Of a DNA stretch of 58,607 nt, positions 46,090 through 53,520 are shown in pieces. The stretch lies in NCBI GenBank assembly GCA_025363295.1, contig JANYEC010000037.1:1-58607 (forward strand), written 5' to 3'. Every line of letters begins with the position of its first letter. Positions within the stretch are counted from its first letter, which is position 1. The notes under the pieces were generated by a model that was not told the origin of the DNA, searched no databases, and saw only the letters and a list, made by a program, of their open reading frames with translations. The translations under genes and the position numbers were made by a program. The stretch is from Akkermansiaceae bacterium (lineage in GTDB: Bacteria; Verrucomicrobiota; Verrucomicrobiia; Verrucomicrobiales; Akkermansiaceae).

Positions 46090-46115
46090 CTGAAATTTTA
46101 AGAACTCAATTAGCC

Positions 46116-47483
46116 ATGAAGCCCTTCCCCTTGACTGCCACCAATCGCCGCGGGTTCCTCCGCGGAATCGGCGCTTCCCTCGCTCTCCCCGCATTGGATG
46201 CCTTCCGTCCGCTACTCGCCGCTGGGTTCGAGCGAGCCATGGCCACGACTGCCACCGGAGCGCCGCTGCGCATGGCTTATCTCTATATTCCTAACGGCGT
46301 GAACCTGAATCTTTGGCGACCCGAGGGGACCACAGCCTCTTACAAGCTCGGCGAGACTTTCAAATCCATGGAAGCACTTCGGGATGACTTCCAAATTTAT
46401 ACAGGCTTTGAACAAAAAAATGCAAGCGGTGGCAGTGATGGTGCCGGCGATCACGCTCGCGGCGTCGCCAGTTTCCTCACTTCCGCACGAGCGAGGAAAA
46501 CTGCGGGATCGGATATCCATCTTGGAATTTCCGTCGATCAAGTGGCCGCGCAGGCCGCGCAGACCCTTACTCGCTTGTCATCCCTAGAACTATCCGCAGA
46601 AGGAGTTCGGAAATCAGGTAATTGTGATTCTGGCTACTCTTGCGCCTATCAGTTCAATCTATCATGGCGCTCCGAAGACCAGCCGATGACGCCCGAATCA
46701 AACCCGCGTGCTGTTTTCGAGCGGCTCTTTGGTTCCGGCACCGATAAGGAACGCGCCGCGAATCTCGGGCAGCGCTACGCCTCAAAAAAATCCGTGTTAG
46801 ATTTTGTCGAGCAGGACGCCAAGGCGATGCAAAAGTATTTGGGCCGCAGTGATCGACATAAGCTGGATGAATATCTAACTGGTGTGCGGGAAATTGAGCG
46901 TCAGGTAGAAAAAGCCGAGGCCATGGGGATTCCAAAATCTCCAGGGGTTCCCGCACCTGATGCCAATCCGGGCAGCTACAAGGAACAGCTCAATCTCATG
47001 TTAGATATGATGGTGCTCGCCTTCAAAACTGACTCTACTCGCGTCGCCACCTTCCTGATGGCTCACGATGGTAGCAACCGCAGCTTCGGAGATATAGGTG
47101 TCTCGGACGGCCATCACACCATTTCTCACCATCAAAAGAATCCAGACAACCTTGAGAAAATCGGGAAAATCGATCAATTCTACATGGAGCGTCTCGCCTA
47201 TTTCCTTGATCGGCTCAAGAAGACTCCCGACGTCGATGGCAAGTCGCTGCTCCACAATTCCATGATTGTTTACGGTGGCTGCATTTCTGATGGAGATCGC
47301 CATAATCACAATGATCTACCGGTTCTCGTCGCGGGTCACGCCGGGGGAGCCTTCAGCCCCGGCCGCCACGTGGATCTGGGGGAGGACGTGCCACTTTCTA
47401 ATCTTTATTTGAGAATGCTCGAGGAATTCGGAGTCAAAGGAAAACGCTTTGGAGACTCCACCAATTCGCTAAGGAAAATTTAA
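46116..47483 (+). CDS. DUF1552 protein, Tat-exported
   Basis: A 455-residue protein with a twin-arginine signal (NRRGFLRGIGASLALPAL). The DUF1552 body carries RMAYLYIPNGVNLNLW near the start, VASFLTSARA, GISVDQVAAQ, HDGSNRSFGDIGVSDGHHTISHHQ and NSMIVYGGCISDGDRHNHNDLPV at the end. These His/Asp-rich blocks resemble those of DUF1501/sulfatase-like metal sites. It is the standard partner of the DUF1592 protein and completes a three-gene run with the esterase. Activity unknown. Confidence 0.9.
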   Translation: MKPFPLTATNRRGFLRGIGASLALPALDAFRPLLAAGFERAMATTATGAPLRMAYLYIPNGVNLNLWRPEGTTASYKLGETFKSMEALRDDFQIYTGFEQKNASGGSDGAGDHARGVASFLTSARARKTAGSDIHLGISVDQVAAQAAQTLTRLSSLELSAEGVRKSGNCDSGYSCAYQFNLSWRSEDQPMTPESNPRAVFERLFGSGTDKERAANLGQRYASKKSVLDFVEQDAKAMQKYLGRSDRHKLDEYLTGVREIERQVEKAEAMGIPKSPGVPAPDANPGSYKEQLNLMLDMMVLAFKTDSTRVATFLMAHDGSNRSFGDIGVSDGHHTISHHQKNPDNLEKIGKIDQFYMERLAYFLDRLKKTPDVDGKSLLHNSMIVYGGCISDGDRHNHNDLPVLVAGHAGGAFSPGRHVDLGEDVPLSNLYLRMLEEFGVKGKRFGDSTNSLRKI

Positions 47484-48112
47484 GCCGTTAGGAAAAAGTC
47501 ATTTTTGAAACGATGAGTCGCGGAGGTCACGTTTTTACTCAGAGTTCTTTCTCTCGCGATTTATAATTCAGAATTCGGCCGCAAAGAGGCGCCAAAAAGT
47601 ACAAAAACAGAAATTTTGAATTCGAAAATCATGAAGCCTTGAATGCTACCGCGAGACCACTTTTTGCGCAGTGGCCATCGTAGTCGTTGGAGATGGTGGT
47701 ATGATTTTGAATGAGCGTACCATGATTCGCGCTTGCCAACCAAATTTGCAGTTTGCTCCAAATTCGACGCTTCGGATAGATTTGACTCCAGCCTTCACCA
47801 TTACAGTTTCCAAGACAAATTGTGATGCCAGACAAGTTGTGATGGAGAGGAAAAAGAGGGGCATTGAACATCGAGTTAAAAAGCAAATGAGCATGCTCTC
47901 TTACTCTTCTAATTCGATGTTCAATGTTGTGTGTTCGATGTCCAAGCCGCCCACTACTCCTTCGCTGCGGGTAGGACACAGCAAAGAGTTGTGAGCATGA
48001 AGGCGGCTTCTTGTATCATTGGGATCCTCTTCTGGATTTACGATTTTGGCTGATTCAAGCCGTTACGAATGTCAGTTATTTGGGACTGGCCCCGAAGCAG
48101 ACCCCGGAGCAG
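47484..48112. other. 629-base spacer at the downstream end of the Rhs-core array
   Basis: No gene is supported. It holds the diverged repeat shared with 6880-7015 (about 47795-47990). Bases from about 47850 to 48100 are a near-copy of bases from about 53296 to 53520, including GAACATCGAGTTAAAAAGCA, AGCATGCTCTCTTACTCTTC and GGCGGCTTCTT. A hairpin lies at about 47959-47987 and two short repeats at 48073-48135. Confidence 0.7.
47959..47987. repeat. array hairpin, loop GGTAGGA (imperfect)
   Basis: Arms around loop 47970-47976 pair at about eight of ten positions (CTTCGCTGCG with CACAGCAAAG). Same design as the other array hairpins but weaker. Confidence 0.55.
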
Positions 48113-48135
48113 TTATTTGGGACCGACCCCGGAGC
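48073..48135. repeat. two copies of a 26-base element reading TTATTTGGGAC..GACCCC
   Basis: CAGTTATTTGGGACTGGCCC begins one copy at 48073 and CAGTTATTTGGGACCGACCC another at 48110; both end GAAGC or GGAGC. A third copy is at 55045-55070. The second copy supplies the last codons and stop of the module 1 partner gene. It resembles REP-like recognition elements, unverified. Confidence 0.7.
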
Positions 48136-48709
48136 ATATTGTAGGTTTTCCATCTTTAATATTTATTGCCATTAGTGGGAATATATATCTTAATGAGCAA
48201 TCATCTTCTATGCCCATGTCTCGCATGGATACTGTCATGTGCAACATGAATTGGGATCCATCTGTAGATAGATATTTTTCGAGAAGTTTATTGGCAACAT
48301 TATTCATCGAATCCATGACATTTATCTTAACCTCGATAGTTTCATTTGGAGCGATGCTCACCTTGCTAACTTTAAATATTTCTGATGTTGAACCTGCGAC
48401 TCCGTCCGAAAACAACCTGAATTCATCAGTAGTCCTTCGAGGTGACTCAAAATTTATGAAGCTTGCATGAAGCATCATTGATTTTATGAAGTTTTGGTCT
48501 ATTATCGTTGACGAAATATTTCTCGAATCTCTCCCCTCATTTTTAATATTAAATATGAGAAATTGATCTTTTATTGAAAAGCTATAACTAATATCACTAT
48601 CGATGGTCCACTTCGGATATTTTCTATCCATCGCATGAGTTGCATTCGATGTAAATAAAGAGGTCAACAACGCGAATAATATTTTTAGAAATGTTGAGTA
48701 TGTTTTCAT
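48113..48709 (-). CDS. module 1 partner: exported hypothetical protein, candidate immunity protein
   Basis: A 198-residue protein with a Sec signal peptide (MKTYSTFLKILFALLTSLFTSNATHA). The mature part is polar with beta-like blocks (YSFSIKDQFLIFNIKNEG, KVSIAPNETIEVKINV) that resemble an immunoglobulin-like or chaperone fold; no catalytic motif is seen. It begins 27 bases after the stop of the module 1 Rhs-core protein on the same strand. The last residues (CSGVGPK) are encoded by a repeat element, so the natural C-terminus may have been replaced. The DNA is much more AT-rich than the housekeeping genes to the left. The immunity role rests on position and export only. Confidence 0.6.
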   Translation of the reverse strand: MKTYSTFLKILFALLTSLFTSNATHAMDRKYPKWTIDSDISYSFSIKDQFLIFNIKNEGRDSRNISSTIIDQNFIKSMMLHASFINFESPRRTTDEFRLFSDGVAGSTSEIFKVSKVSIAPNETIEVKINVMDSMNNVANKLLEKYLSTDGSQFMLHMTVSMRDMGIEDDCSLRYIFPLMAINIKDGKPTICSGVGPK

Positions 48710-48736
48710 GAAAATTCGATTCTTGATTTTAACTTC

Positions 48737-49528
48737 TTATTCATAAAATTTCGGATTATTATATCCTGTTCCATTAACGGATGTTGTTCTTACTCCGAAA
48801 TACGCATCCTTACCTGTAACATAATCTACATCTCCACCCGCGCCCTGTGATTGAACATTGACAGAGTGCTTGCCACCATCGTAAACAACAATTTTGGCAA
48901 ACTTTTGATCTACTTCTTGGTATTCATCCGCTAATATTATTCCAACCAAACTGTTATCAATAATAAAACTTGGAAGAAATACGTATCCATGGCAGTTCGT
49001 TGTAAAATAATTTGGTGCCAGTGGCCTTGGGGGATTTGGCGGTATCGGTTTGTTGGGCGTTAACCCCAAGAATTCAAATACCTCAATCACATGACCTTTG
49101 GTGGTTGTAGCTGACCTAGTTAGTAGATCCATCCAAGCACCATTCAAATTGTATGAATTGATAACCGGTGCTCCAGCCAAAGCATTAATTGTAAGTAGGC
49201 CGCTCCAATCCATCTCGGTTGTTGGCGTTGGCGCGTAACCATTCTGGTTCGCACCATCTGGAAATCCGCTTGGATCTTCCGATGTCCAACGTGCCAGCTC
49301 TGGATTGTAGCTACGGTATTTGAACGCGTAAGCGCCGAATGATGCGACATAGGGTCTGCCGGTGTAGAAGGTGGTTACCTCCGCCACGTTGGTGACCTCG
49401 GATGCCATCTCCGCCCGCCACTCCGCGAGTTGTTTTTCGTTCTTGAACTCCGGGAGCGGAGCTTTGAATTCCGCGAAGGCGGTGCTGGTCAGGGACGCCA
49501 CGAGGGCGAGTGTTAGTTTGTATTTCAT
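48737..49528 (-). CDS. module 1: mini-Rhs core protein with Cys/His variable domain
   Basis: A 263-residue protein. Residues 1-19 are a Sec signal peptide ending AFA. Residues 20-53 are the shared charged segment (EFKAPLPEFKNEKQLAEWRA). Residues 54-111 are the Rhs-associated core signature (FYTGRPY, YAFKYRSYNPELARW, SEDPSGFPDG, ending DWSGL), with no YD repeats before it. The variable domain (112-263) has a Pro-rich hinge (NKPIPPNPPRPLAPN), then NCHGYVF with Cys179 and, about 40 residues later, IVVYDGGKHSVNV with His221. This is the spacing of papain-like or NlpC/P60-like cysteine hydrolases. It ends NPKFYE. Its leader lacks the upstream ATG present in other modules, which fixes the start at MKYKL. 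Likely secreted toxin; activity unproven. Confidence 0.75.
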   Translation of the reverse strand: MKYKLTLALVASLTSTAFAEFKAPLPEFKNEKQLAEWRAEMASEVTNVAEVTTFYTGRPYVASFGAYAFKYRSYNPELARWTSEDPSGFPDGANQNGYAPTPTTEMDWSGLLTINALAGAPVINSYNLNGAWMDLLTRSATTTKGHVIEVFEFLGLTPNKPIPPNPPRPLAPNYFTTNCHGYVFLPSFIIDNSLVGIILADEYQEVDQKFAKIVVYDGGKHSVNVQSQGAGGDVDYVTGKDAYFGVRTTSVNGTGYNNPKFYE

Positions 49529-49618
49529 TTTTGGTTTATGTGTTTGGTTTCTCCGTTGGAGATTGGGGAAGAGTTTACCGCAGAGGTGCGGAGGTCCGTT
49601 CTTTGCTGACGCAATTTA
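49529..49618. repeat. leader of module 1
   Basis: On the minus strand this reads CCGCACCTCTGCGGTAAACT, then CTCC-AAC-GGAG and GAAACC before the start codon. The same leader precedes modules 2-6 (about 50611, 53090, 54819, 56582 and 58092). CTCC-NNN-GGAG can form a tiny hairpin. The spacing from GGAG to the ATG (22 bases) is too long for a normal ribosome binding site. Confidence 0.65.
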
Positions 49619-49783
49619 TTAGAATATTTTAAAATGAGACAAAACTACAGTCAGAATTACGGAAAACAAATATACTGATATTATAGTCATCGCGAATACC
49701 CTAAGCCAAAATTTCTTGGAATGTACCAATATTGATATGGAGAGTAATATTAAAGCAATCCAAACTATTAGTATTGTGCTCAT
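49619..49783 (-). CDS. module 2 partner: 54-residue two-helix membrane protein, candidate immunity protein
   Basis: A very small gene whose ATG overlaps the stop of the module 2 Rhs-core gene (GAATGA, four-base overlap). The product has two membrane helices (ILIVWIALILLSISILV and MTIISVYLFSVILTVVLS) joined by a basic turn (HSKKFWLRVF), and ends HFKIF at the TAA at 49619. No other feature is recognisable. It occupies the same place as the exported partner genes of the other modules, but is an inner-membrane peptide, the usual form of immunity proteins against pore-forming or membrane-acting toxins. Its AT-rich sequence and start-stop overlap support a real, coupled gene. Confidence 0.65.
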   Translation of the reverse strand: MSTILIVWIALILLSISILVHSKKFWLRVFAMTIISVYLFSVILTVVLSHFKIF

Positions 49784-50586
49784 TCCACAACAGTATATAT
49801 AAGAGTATTAAAACCGCCCTGTACTGCAAGGCCTCCATTATTTGAAACCGCTACTGTGGTGCCTCCTCCCGCAAAGGCAATTTGTCCCCCCAGCTGATTC
49901 GCTCCACCCCAAGTAATATTGATATGAACCTCCTTCTGGTTGTTTTGGTATTGATATGCCACCGCCATATTTGCTAGCGCTGGATAACCACTGTCTGAAT
50001 CGGCAGTAGTGCTTAGCGCCAACTGCACTCGTCCATCGCTGGTAGCAGATAAATTCCCGGTAATTTGAGCTGTCGCCGAACCCCAAAACACCAACGCTCC
50101 TTGAGCATATGCTGTAGACAGCGCCGAAAAAGAAACATCTGAAGGCATTAAGTCCGCTTCAACTCGCACGGTTGATCCGGTTAATGTTGAGCTGGCACTC
50201 TTTTCTTTGCTTTGTCCAACTCCTGTGGTCAATTTTATATGCCATAATCCCGAATAGTCTAATTCACTAGTTGGATTAGTAATGTAAATTTGGCTGTTCG
50301 CACCATCTGGAAATCCACTTGGATCTTCCGAAGTCCATCTCGCAACTTCCGGATTGTAACTTCGGTATTTGAAAGCATAGCTGCCGGAGAATGCGAGGTA
50401 CGGCTTGCCGGTGTAGAAGGCTGTTTCCTCGGCGGCGTTCTCTTGGCTGGTGGCTTCGGACGCTTGTTCAGCTCGCCATTCGGCGAGTTGTTTTTCGTTT
50501 TTGAACTCCGGGAGGGGAGCTTTGAATTCCGCGAAGGCGGTGCTGGTTAGGCACGCCACAAGGGCGAATGTCAGTTTGGTTTTCAT
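49780..50586 (-). CDS. module 2: mini-Rhs core protein, variable domain of unknown type
   Basis: A 268-residue protein: signal peptide (MKTKLTFALVACLTSTAFA), shared segment, then the Rhs core signature FYTGKPY, YAFKYRSYNPEVARW, SEDPSGFPDG, ending DYSGL. The variable part (about 112-268) is Ala/Ser/Thr/Gly-rich with alternating beta pattern (VHINITWGG, GGTTVAVSNNGGLAVQGG) and ends LIYTVVE; no catalytic residues stand out. The first and last strands (HIKLTTG, VVE) faintly resemble those of module 6. An in-frame ATG ten codons upstream (MEKPKRINTK) exists, but in modules 1 and 3 the equivalent is absent or out of frame, so MKTKL is taken as start. Partner gene overlaps its stop. Confidence 0.7.
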   Translation of the reverse strand: MKTKLTFALVACLTSTAFAEFKAPLPEFKNEKQLAEWRAEQASEATSQENAAEETAFYTGKPYLAFSGSYAFKYRSYNPEVARWTSEDPSGFPDGANSQIYITNPTSELDYSGLWHIKLTTGVGQSKEKSASSTLTGSTVRVEADLMPSDVSFSALSTAYAQGALVFWGSATAQITGNLSATSDGRVQLALSTTADSDSGYPALANMAVAYQYQNNQKEVHINITWGGANQLGGQIAFAGGGTTVAVSNNGGLAVQGGFNTLIYTVVE

Positions 50587-50796
50587 TTTTGTGTTTATAC
50601 GTTTTGGTTTCTCCATCGGAGATTGGGGAAGAGTTTACCGCAGAGGCGCGGAGGTCGCTAAGGGACGCAGAGGAAAAGATGGGAGGAGTTCTTAGTTTTG
50701 AATGGCAGAGAACATTCGGGCGGAATAAATTCCGCGCTCCAGAGCTCTGCGTTCCTTTGCGACCTTTGCGGCTTTGCGGTTAGTCTTAATCGATGT
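50587..50796. repeat. leader of module 2 plus a palindrome
   Basis: The conserved leader (about 50611-50672) is followed by GCGGAATAAATTCCGC at 50720-50735, inverted 7-base arms around AA. The same 16-mer occurs at 53199-53214 and inside the nrtA-nrtB spacer at 31885-31900. Around 50757-50784 there is a run of TTTGCG units. Confidence 0.75.
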
Positions 50797-51270
50797 TCAC
50801 CGCTTCGTCGGCGGAAGTTGGTGGGTGGTGGGGACGGGGTTGGTGGGCGAGGAAGGTGCGTCGGTTCCGAGGGCTCCGCCGCCGGAGCTGGCTTTGAGCG
50901 GCTGGCCGAAAGAGGTGAGGTGGGAAAAGCTCACGCCTGCCGGGCCGACGGTGGCGAGGGTGGTGCCGAGCAGGTCGTTGAGGTGGAAGGTGATTTCCTC
51001 CGGCTTGCCGACGGGGTGGGAGGCGATGGGAATGCCACCGCTGGGGTGGGACTCGATGATGTAAATGGTGTCGTTGCGCTTGAGTAGGGCGAGATTGTCC
51101 CAGAGGAAAGATTCGGATCGAATCGAGGATTCGAGATTTGAAATTTGAGATTGGGGTGAAGTAGAGGAAGAGATAGAGGCTAACTGGCCGTCGGGCCAGT
51201 AGGTGTGGGTGGCGGTGGTGCCGTCGGGGAGGGTGAGGGAGGTGAGTTTGTCGAGCCAGCCGTAGGTATT
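50797..51270 (-). pseudogene. remnant of a conventional Rhs/YD-repeat protein
   Basis: The minus-strand frame ending at the stop 50797-50799 reads GWLDKLTSLTLPDGTTATHTY (two blocks), WPDGQLASI, FLWDNLALLKRNDTIYIIES, then EEITFHLNDLLGTTLATVG and LTSFGQPLK. These are YD-type repeats and the start of the Rhs core (HxDxLGT...FG), the part missing from the mini-Rhs proteins. It lacks a real N-terminus and stops just before the core segment (TGKPY...ARWTSEDP) that the modules carry. It looks like the 3' part of a parental Rhs gene cut at this point. No start codon with support. Confidence 0.65.
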
Positions 51271-51444
51271 CTGTGGCTGGCTTGGACATGCTGCCGCCGT
51301 TGGTTGCACTCTGGCTGCGGATTTCACTCTCTGGAAATGATGAATTGGGGACGTATCCAGCAGCGTGTTGAGATAGCGAGAGCAAGAGAGCTTCCACTTC
51401 GATGTTGGGAGTTCGATATTCAACGTTCAAGGAGGGGCTCCCGA

Positions 51445-51477
51445 CTTCCCCGCTGCGGGTTGGACGCAGCGGGGAAG
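51445..51477. repeat. array hairpin, 13-base perfect stem, loop GGTTGGA
   Basis: CTTCCCCGCTGCG (51445-51457) pairs perfectly with CGCAGCGGGGAAG (51465-51477) around GGTTGGA. Flanked by GTTCGATATTCAACGTTCAA-like sequence. Identical stem to the hairpin exactly 200 bases to the right. Confidence 0.85.
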
Positions 51478-51644
51478 AAGGAATTAGTTAGAGGTCTGCT
51501 GGGGCATCGAGTTGGTTTGTGCGAGTTCGCGGTCTGGGTGGTGAACCCGATGGCACTGACCTCATCTATTGAATGTGAATCCGAGCGGACTGCCCCCATT
51601 TATGTTGGGAGTTCGATGTTCGACGTTCAACGAGGAACTCCTGA

Positions 51645-51677
51645 CTTCCCCGCTGCGGATTGGACGCAGCGGGGAAG
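51645..51677. repeat. array hairpin, 13-base perfect stem, loop GATTGGA
   Basis: Same stem as at 51445-51477, loop GATTGGA (51658-51664). Lies 73 bases after the end of the module 3 partner gene, on its downstream side, where it could act as a terminator for that module. Confidence 0.85.
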
Positions 51678-51749
51678 ATGGAGTAGCCCGGTTGTTTGTT
51701 GGAATTTCCGACTTTAGATGTGAGTCCGGGCGAACTAGCCCCATGTAGT

Positions 51750-52265
51750 TCATGTTCCCATGGTTTGGACGAATCTAGTAGATTTTCCGTTTTTTGAAAC
51801 GATCCAATAGACACAATAGGGAGCTGAAGCCCATCGAAACGACATCATTCGAATCATTATCCATTGATTGTTTATATCAGGAATGACTAGAATTCCCTCG
51901 GATTTTCCAGTGGTTTCTCTCTCAACATATGTCAAAGATGGTGAGTAAATATCATTATGCAAGTCCTGAGGTAGTTCAAACTCCTTTCCATCCCATATTA
52001 CAACAATAGACTTAATTCCAACTAATGGCTCAATACACCCACCATCAACACCGATCGGACCTTTGCCATCAATTTTCCATTCTTTTGAATCAATATTGTG
52101 ATTGGATGAAATAAATGGCTCGCTCTCGATATGGACTTTTATCGTATCTTTTCCAACTCTGATTTCTTGAGAAAATATATGAGATGTATCATTGACTTTT
52201 TCCTTTCCAGCACAAAGACTTGCGAGACTGAAAAATAGAAATAGTGATTTTTTAATTTTATTCAA
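51750..52265 (-). CDS. module 3 partner: exported hypothetical protein, candidate immunity protein
   Basis: A 171-residue protein starting from a TTG that overlaps the last 8 bases of the module 3 Rhs-core gene. Signal peptide: MNKIKKSLFLFFSLASLCAG; the Cys does not fit a strict lipobox. The mature protein is polar with several beta-like strands (EIRVGKDTIKVHIES, IKSIVVIWDGKEFELP, GILVIPDINNQWIMIRMMSF) and two Cys that could pair. No known family was recognised. The periplasmic location fits a partner that neutralises a peptidoglycan-acting toxin, which is what the adjacent variable domain suggests. AT-rich compared with the left part of the window. Confidence 0.6.
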   Translation of the reverse strand: MNKIKKSLFLFFSLASLCAGKEKVNDTSHIFSQEIRVGKDTIKVHIESEPFISSNHNIDSKEWKIDGKGPIGVDGGCIEPLVGIKSIVVIWDGKEFELPQDLHNDIYSPSLTYVERETTGKSEGILVIPDINNQWIMIRMMSFRWASAPYCVYWIVSKNGKSTRFVQTMGT

Positions 52266-53076
52266 AGTAAAGTGTGGTTCCTCCTGCGCCGGATAGGTGA
52301 TTAAAAACAGCTACAGAATCGTTATAGTTTGTGATCCCAACACAACCTTCTGTTCCTGGAACTCCTCCATCTGGATGAATTTTGAATCCACTTCTTCCTC
52401 CTACGTTAGTATTATGTATTGGGTTCAAGGCGAACTTATATTGAGTTGCTCCATTCGCTCTCGTTCCATTCCAGGCTGACATTGTTCCTTGTTGCCACAC
52501 GCCATCTACCTTGTAATCCGACTCGCGTGACGGTGGATTGTTAGTAATTGAACCCAATGTCTGGGATTGTGCGCCGACTGAGTACCAACCGCGCGGTAAT
52601 TCACCGTTACCGTGCGGCCCAGACGTTGCCGCCCAGTCAGATTGCATCTCCCCTCGATCAATCCTAGTTGCCGAGACCCATCCGGTTCCAGACCACAGCT
52701 GTAATCTAGTTCCAGTAAAAATCAAAAATTCCAATCCATCGGGATCCATTGCCCTCATACAGACGTTGTTTACGTAGAGGTGATTGTTGACTCCATCTGG
52801 AAATCCACTCGGGTCTTCCGAAGTCCAACGGGCCATTTTCGGACTGTAACTACGGTATCTGAATGCGTAGCTACCGGAGAAAGCGAGATAAGGTTTACCG
52901 GTGTAGAAAGCCGTTTCCTCTGCTACGTAGCCTTGGCTGGTGGAATTCGTAGTTTGGTCCGCCCGCCATTCGGCAAGCTGCTTCTCGCTTTTGAACTCCG
53001 GGAGGGGAGCCTTGAATTCCGCGAAGGCGGTGCTGGTCAGGGACGCCACGAAGGCGAATGTTAGTTTGTATTTCAT
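52258..53076 (-). CDS. module 3: mini-Rhs core protein with L,D-transpeptidase-like domain
   Basis: A 272-residue protein: signal peptide (MKYKLTFAFVASLTSTAFA), shared segment, Rhs core (FYTGKPY, YAFRYRSYSPKMARW, SEDPSGFPDG, ending DPDGL). The variable part has ELPRGWYSVG followed by SGFKIHPDGG and VPGTEGCVGI, giving His234 and Cys245 in the H...[S/T]xGC arrangement of YkuD/Tlde1-type (DUF2778-like) enzymes. Those enzymes cut or exchange D-amino acids in peptidoglycan stem peptides, and Tlde1 is a known antibacterial effector. The end is TTLYFE. The start is fixed because the upstream leader ATG is out of frame here. Most interpretable toxin candidate of the array; homology should be tested. 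Confidence 0.75.
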   Translation of the reverse strand: MKYKLTFAFVASLTSTAFAEFKAPLPEFKSEKQLAEWRADQTTNSTSQGYVAEETAFYTGKPYLAFSGSYAFRYRSYSPKMARWTSEDPSGFPDGVNNHLYVNNVCMRAMDPDGLEFLIFTGTRLQLWSGTGWVSATRIDRGEMQSDWAATSGPHGNGELPRGWYSVGAQSQTLGSITNNPPSRESDYKVDGVWQQGTMSAWNGTRANGATQYKFALNPIHNTNVGGRSGFKIHPDGGVPGTEGCVGITNYNDSVAVFNHLSGAGGTTLYFE

Positions 53077-53520
53077 TATGCTTTAGGTTCTCCATCGAAG
53101 ATTGGGAAAGAGTTTACCGCAGAGGTGCGGAGGTCGCAGAGGGACGCAGAGAAAGAGATGGGAGGAGTTCTTGGTTTTGAATGGCAGAGAACATTCGGGC
53201 GGAATAAATTCCGCGCTCCAGTTATCGCTTCGTTGGCGGAAGTGGGTAGTTGGAGGAATAATGAATAAATGGAGTGAAGGGTTTGGGTTTTTAGAGAGGA
53301 AAAAGAGGAGCATTGAACATCGAGTTAAAAAGCAAATGAGCATGCTCTCTTACTCTTCCACTTCGATGTTCAATGTTGTGTGTTCGATGTTCAAGCCGCC
53401 CACTTCTCCTTCGCTGCGGATAGGACATAGCAAAGAGTGGTGAGCATGAAGGCGGCTTCTTTTATCATTGGGTTCGTTTTCTGAATTTATGATTCAGGCT
53501 GATTCAGCATGCTTCCAATG
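53077..53520. repeat. leader of module 3, palindrome and long repeat
   Basis: Leader at about 53090-53152, GCGGAATAAATTCCGC at 53199-53214, then from about 53296 a copy of the sequence at 47850-48100. A weak hairpin with loop GATAGGA (53419-53425) lies at about 53406-53437. The block CAGTTTTTTGGAAC at 53522 is a degenerate form of the TTATTTGGGAC element. Confidence 0.7.

Larger units (their letters stand above)
51271..51749. other. spacer between the Rhs remnant and module 3
   Basis: No gene is supported. It contains two near-identical 200-base-spaced units, each with GTTGGGAGTTCGAT, a GTTCAAC block, a GGAGGGGCTCCCGACTT- or GAGGAACTCCTGACTT-type block, and one of the two 13-base hairpins. 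A GAACCCGATGGC-type unit sits between them. Confidence 0.6.

Noticed and set aside
50786..51430. Second long frame over the Rhs remnant, rich in Pro, Arg and His
   Set aside because: It is the shifted frame of the YD-repeat sequence; only the frame ending at 50797 shows Rhs motifs.
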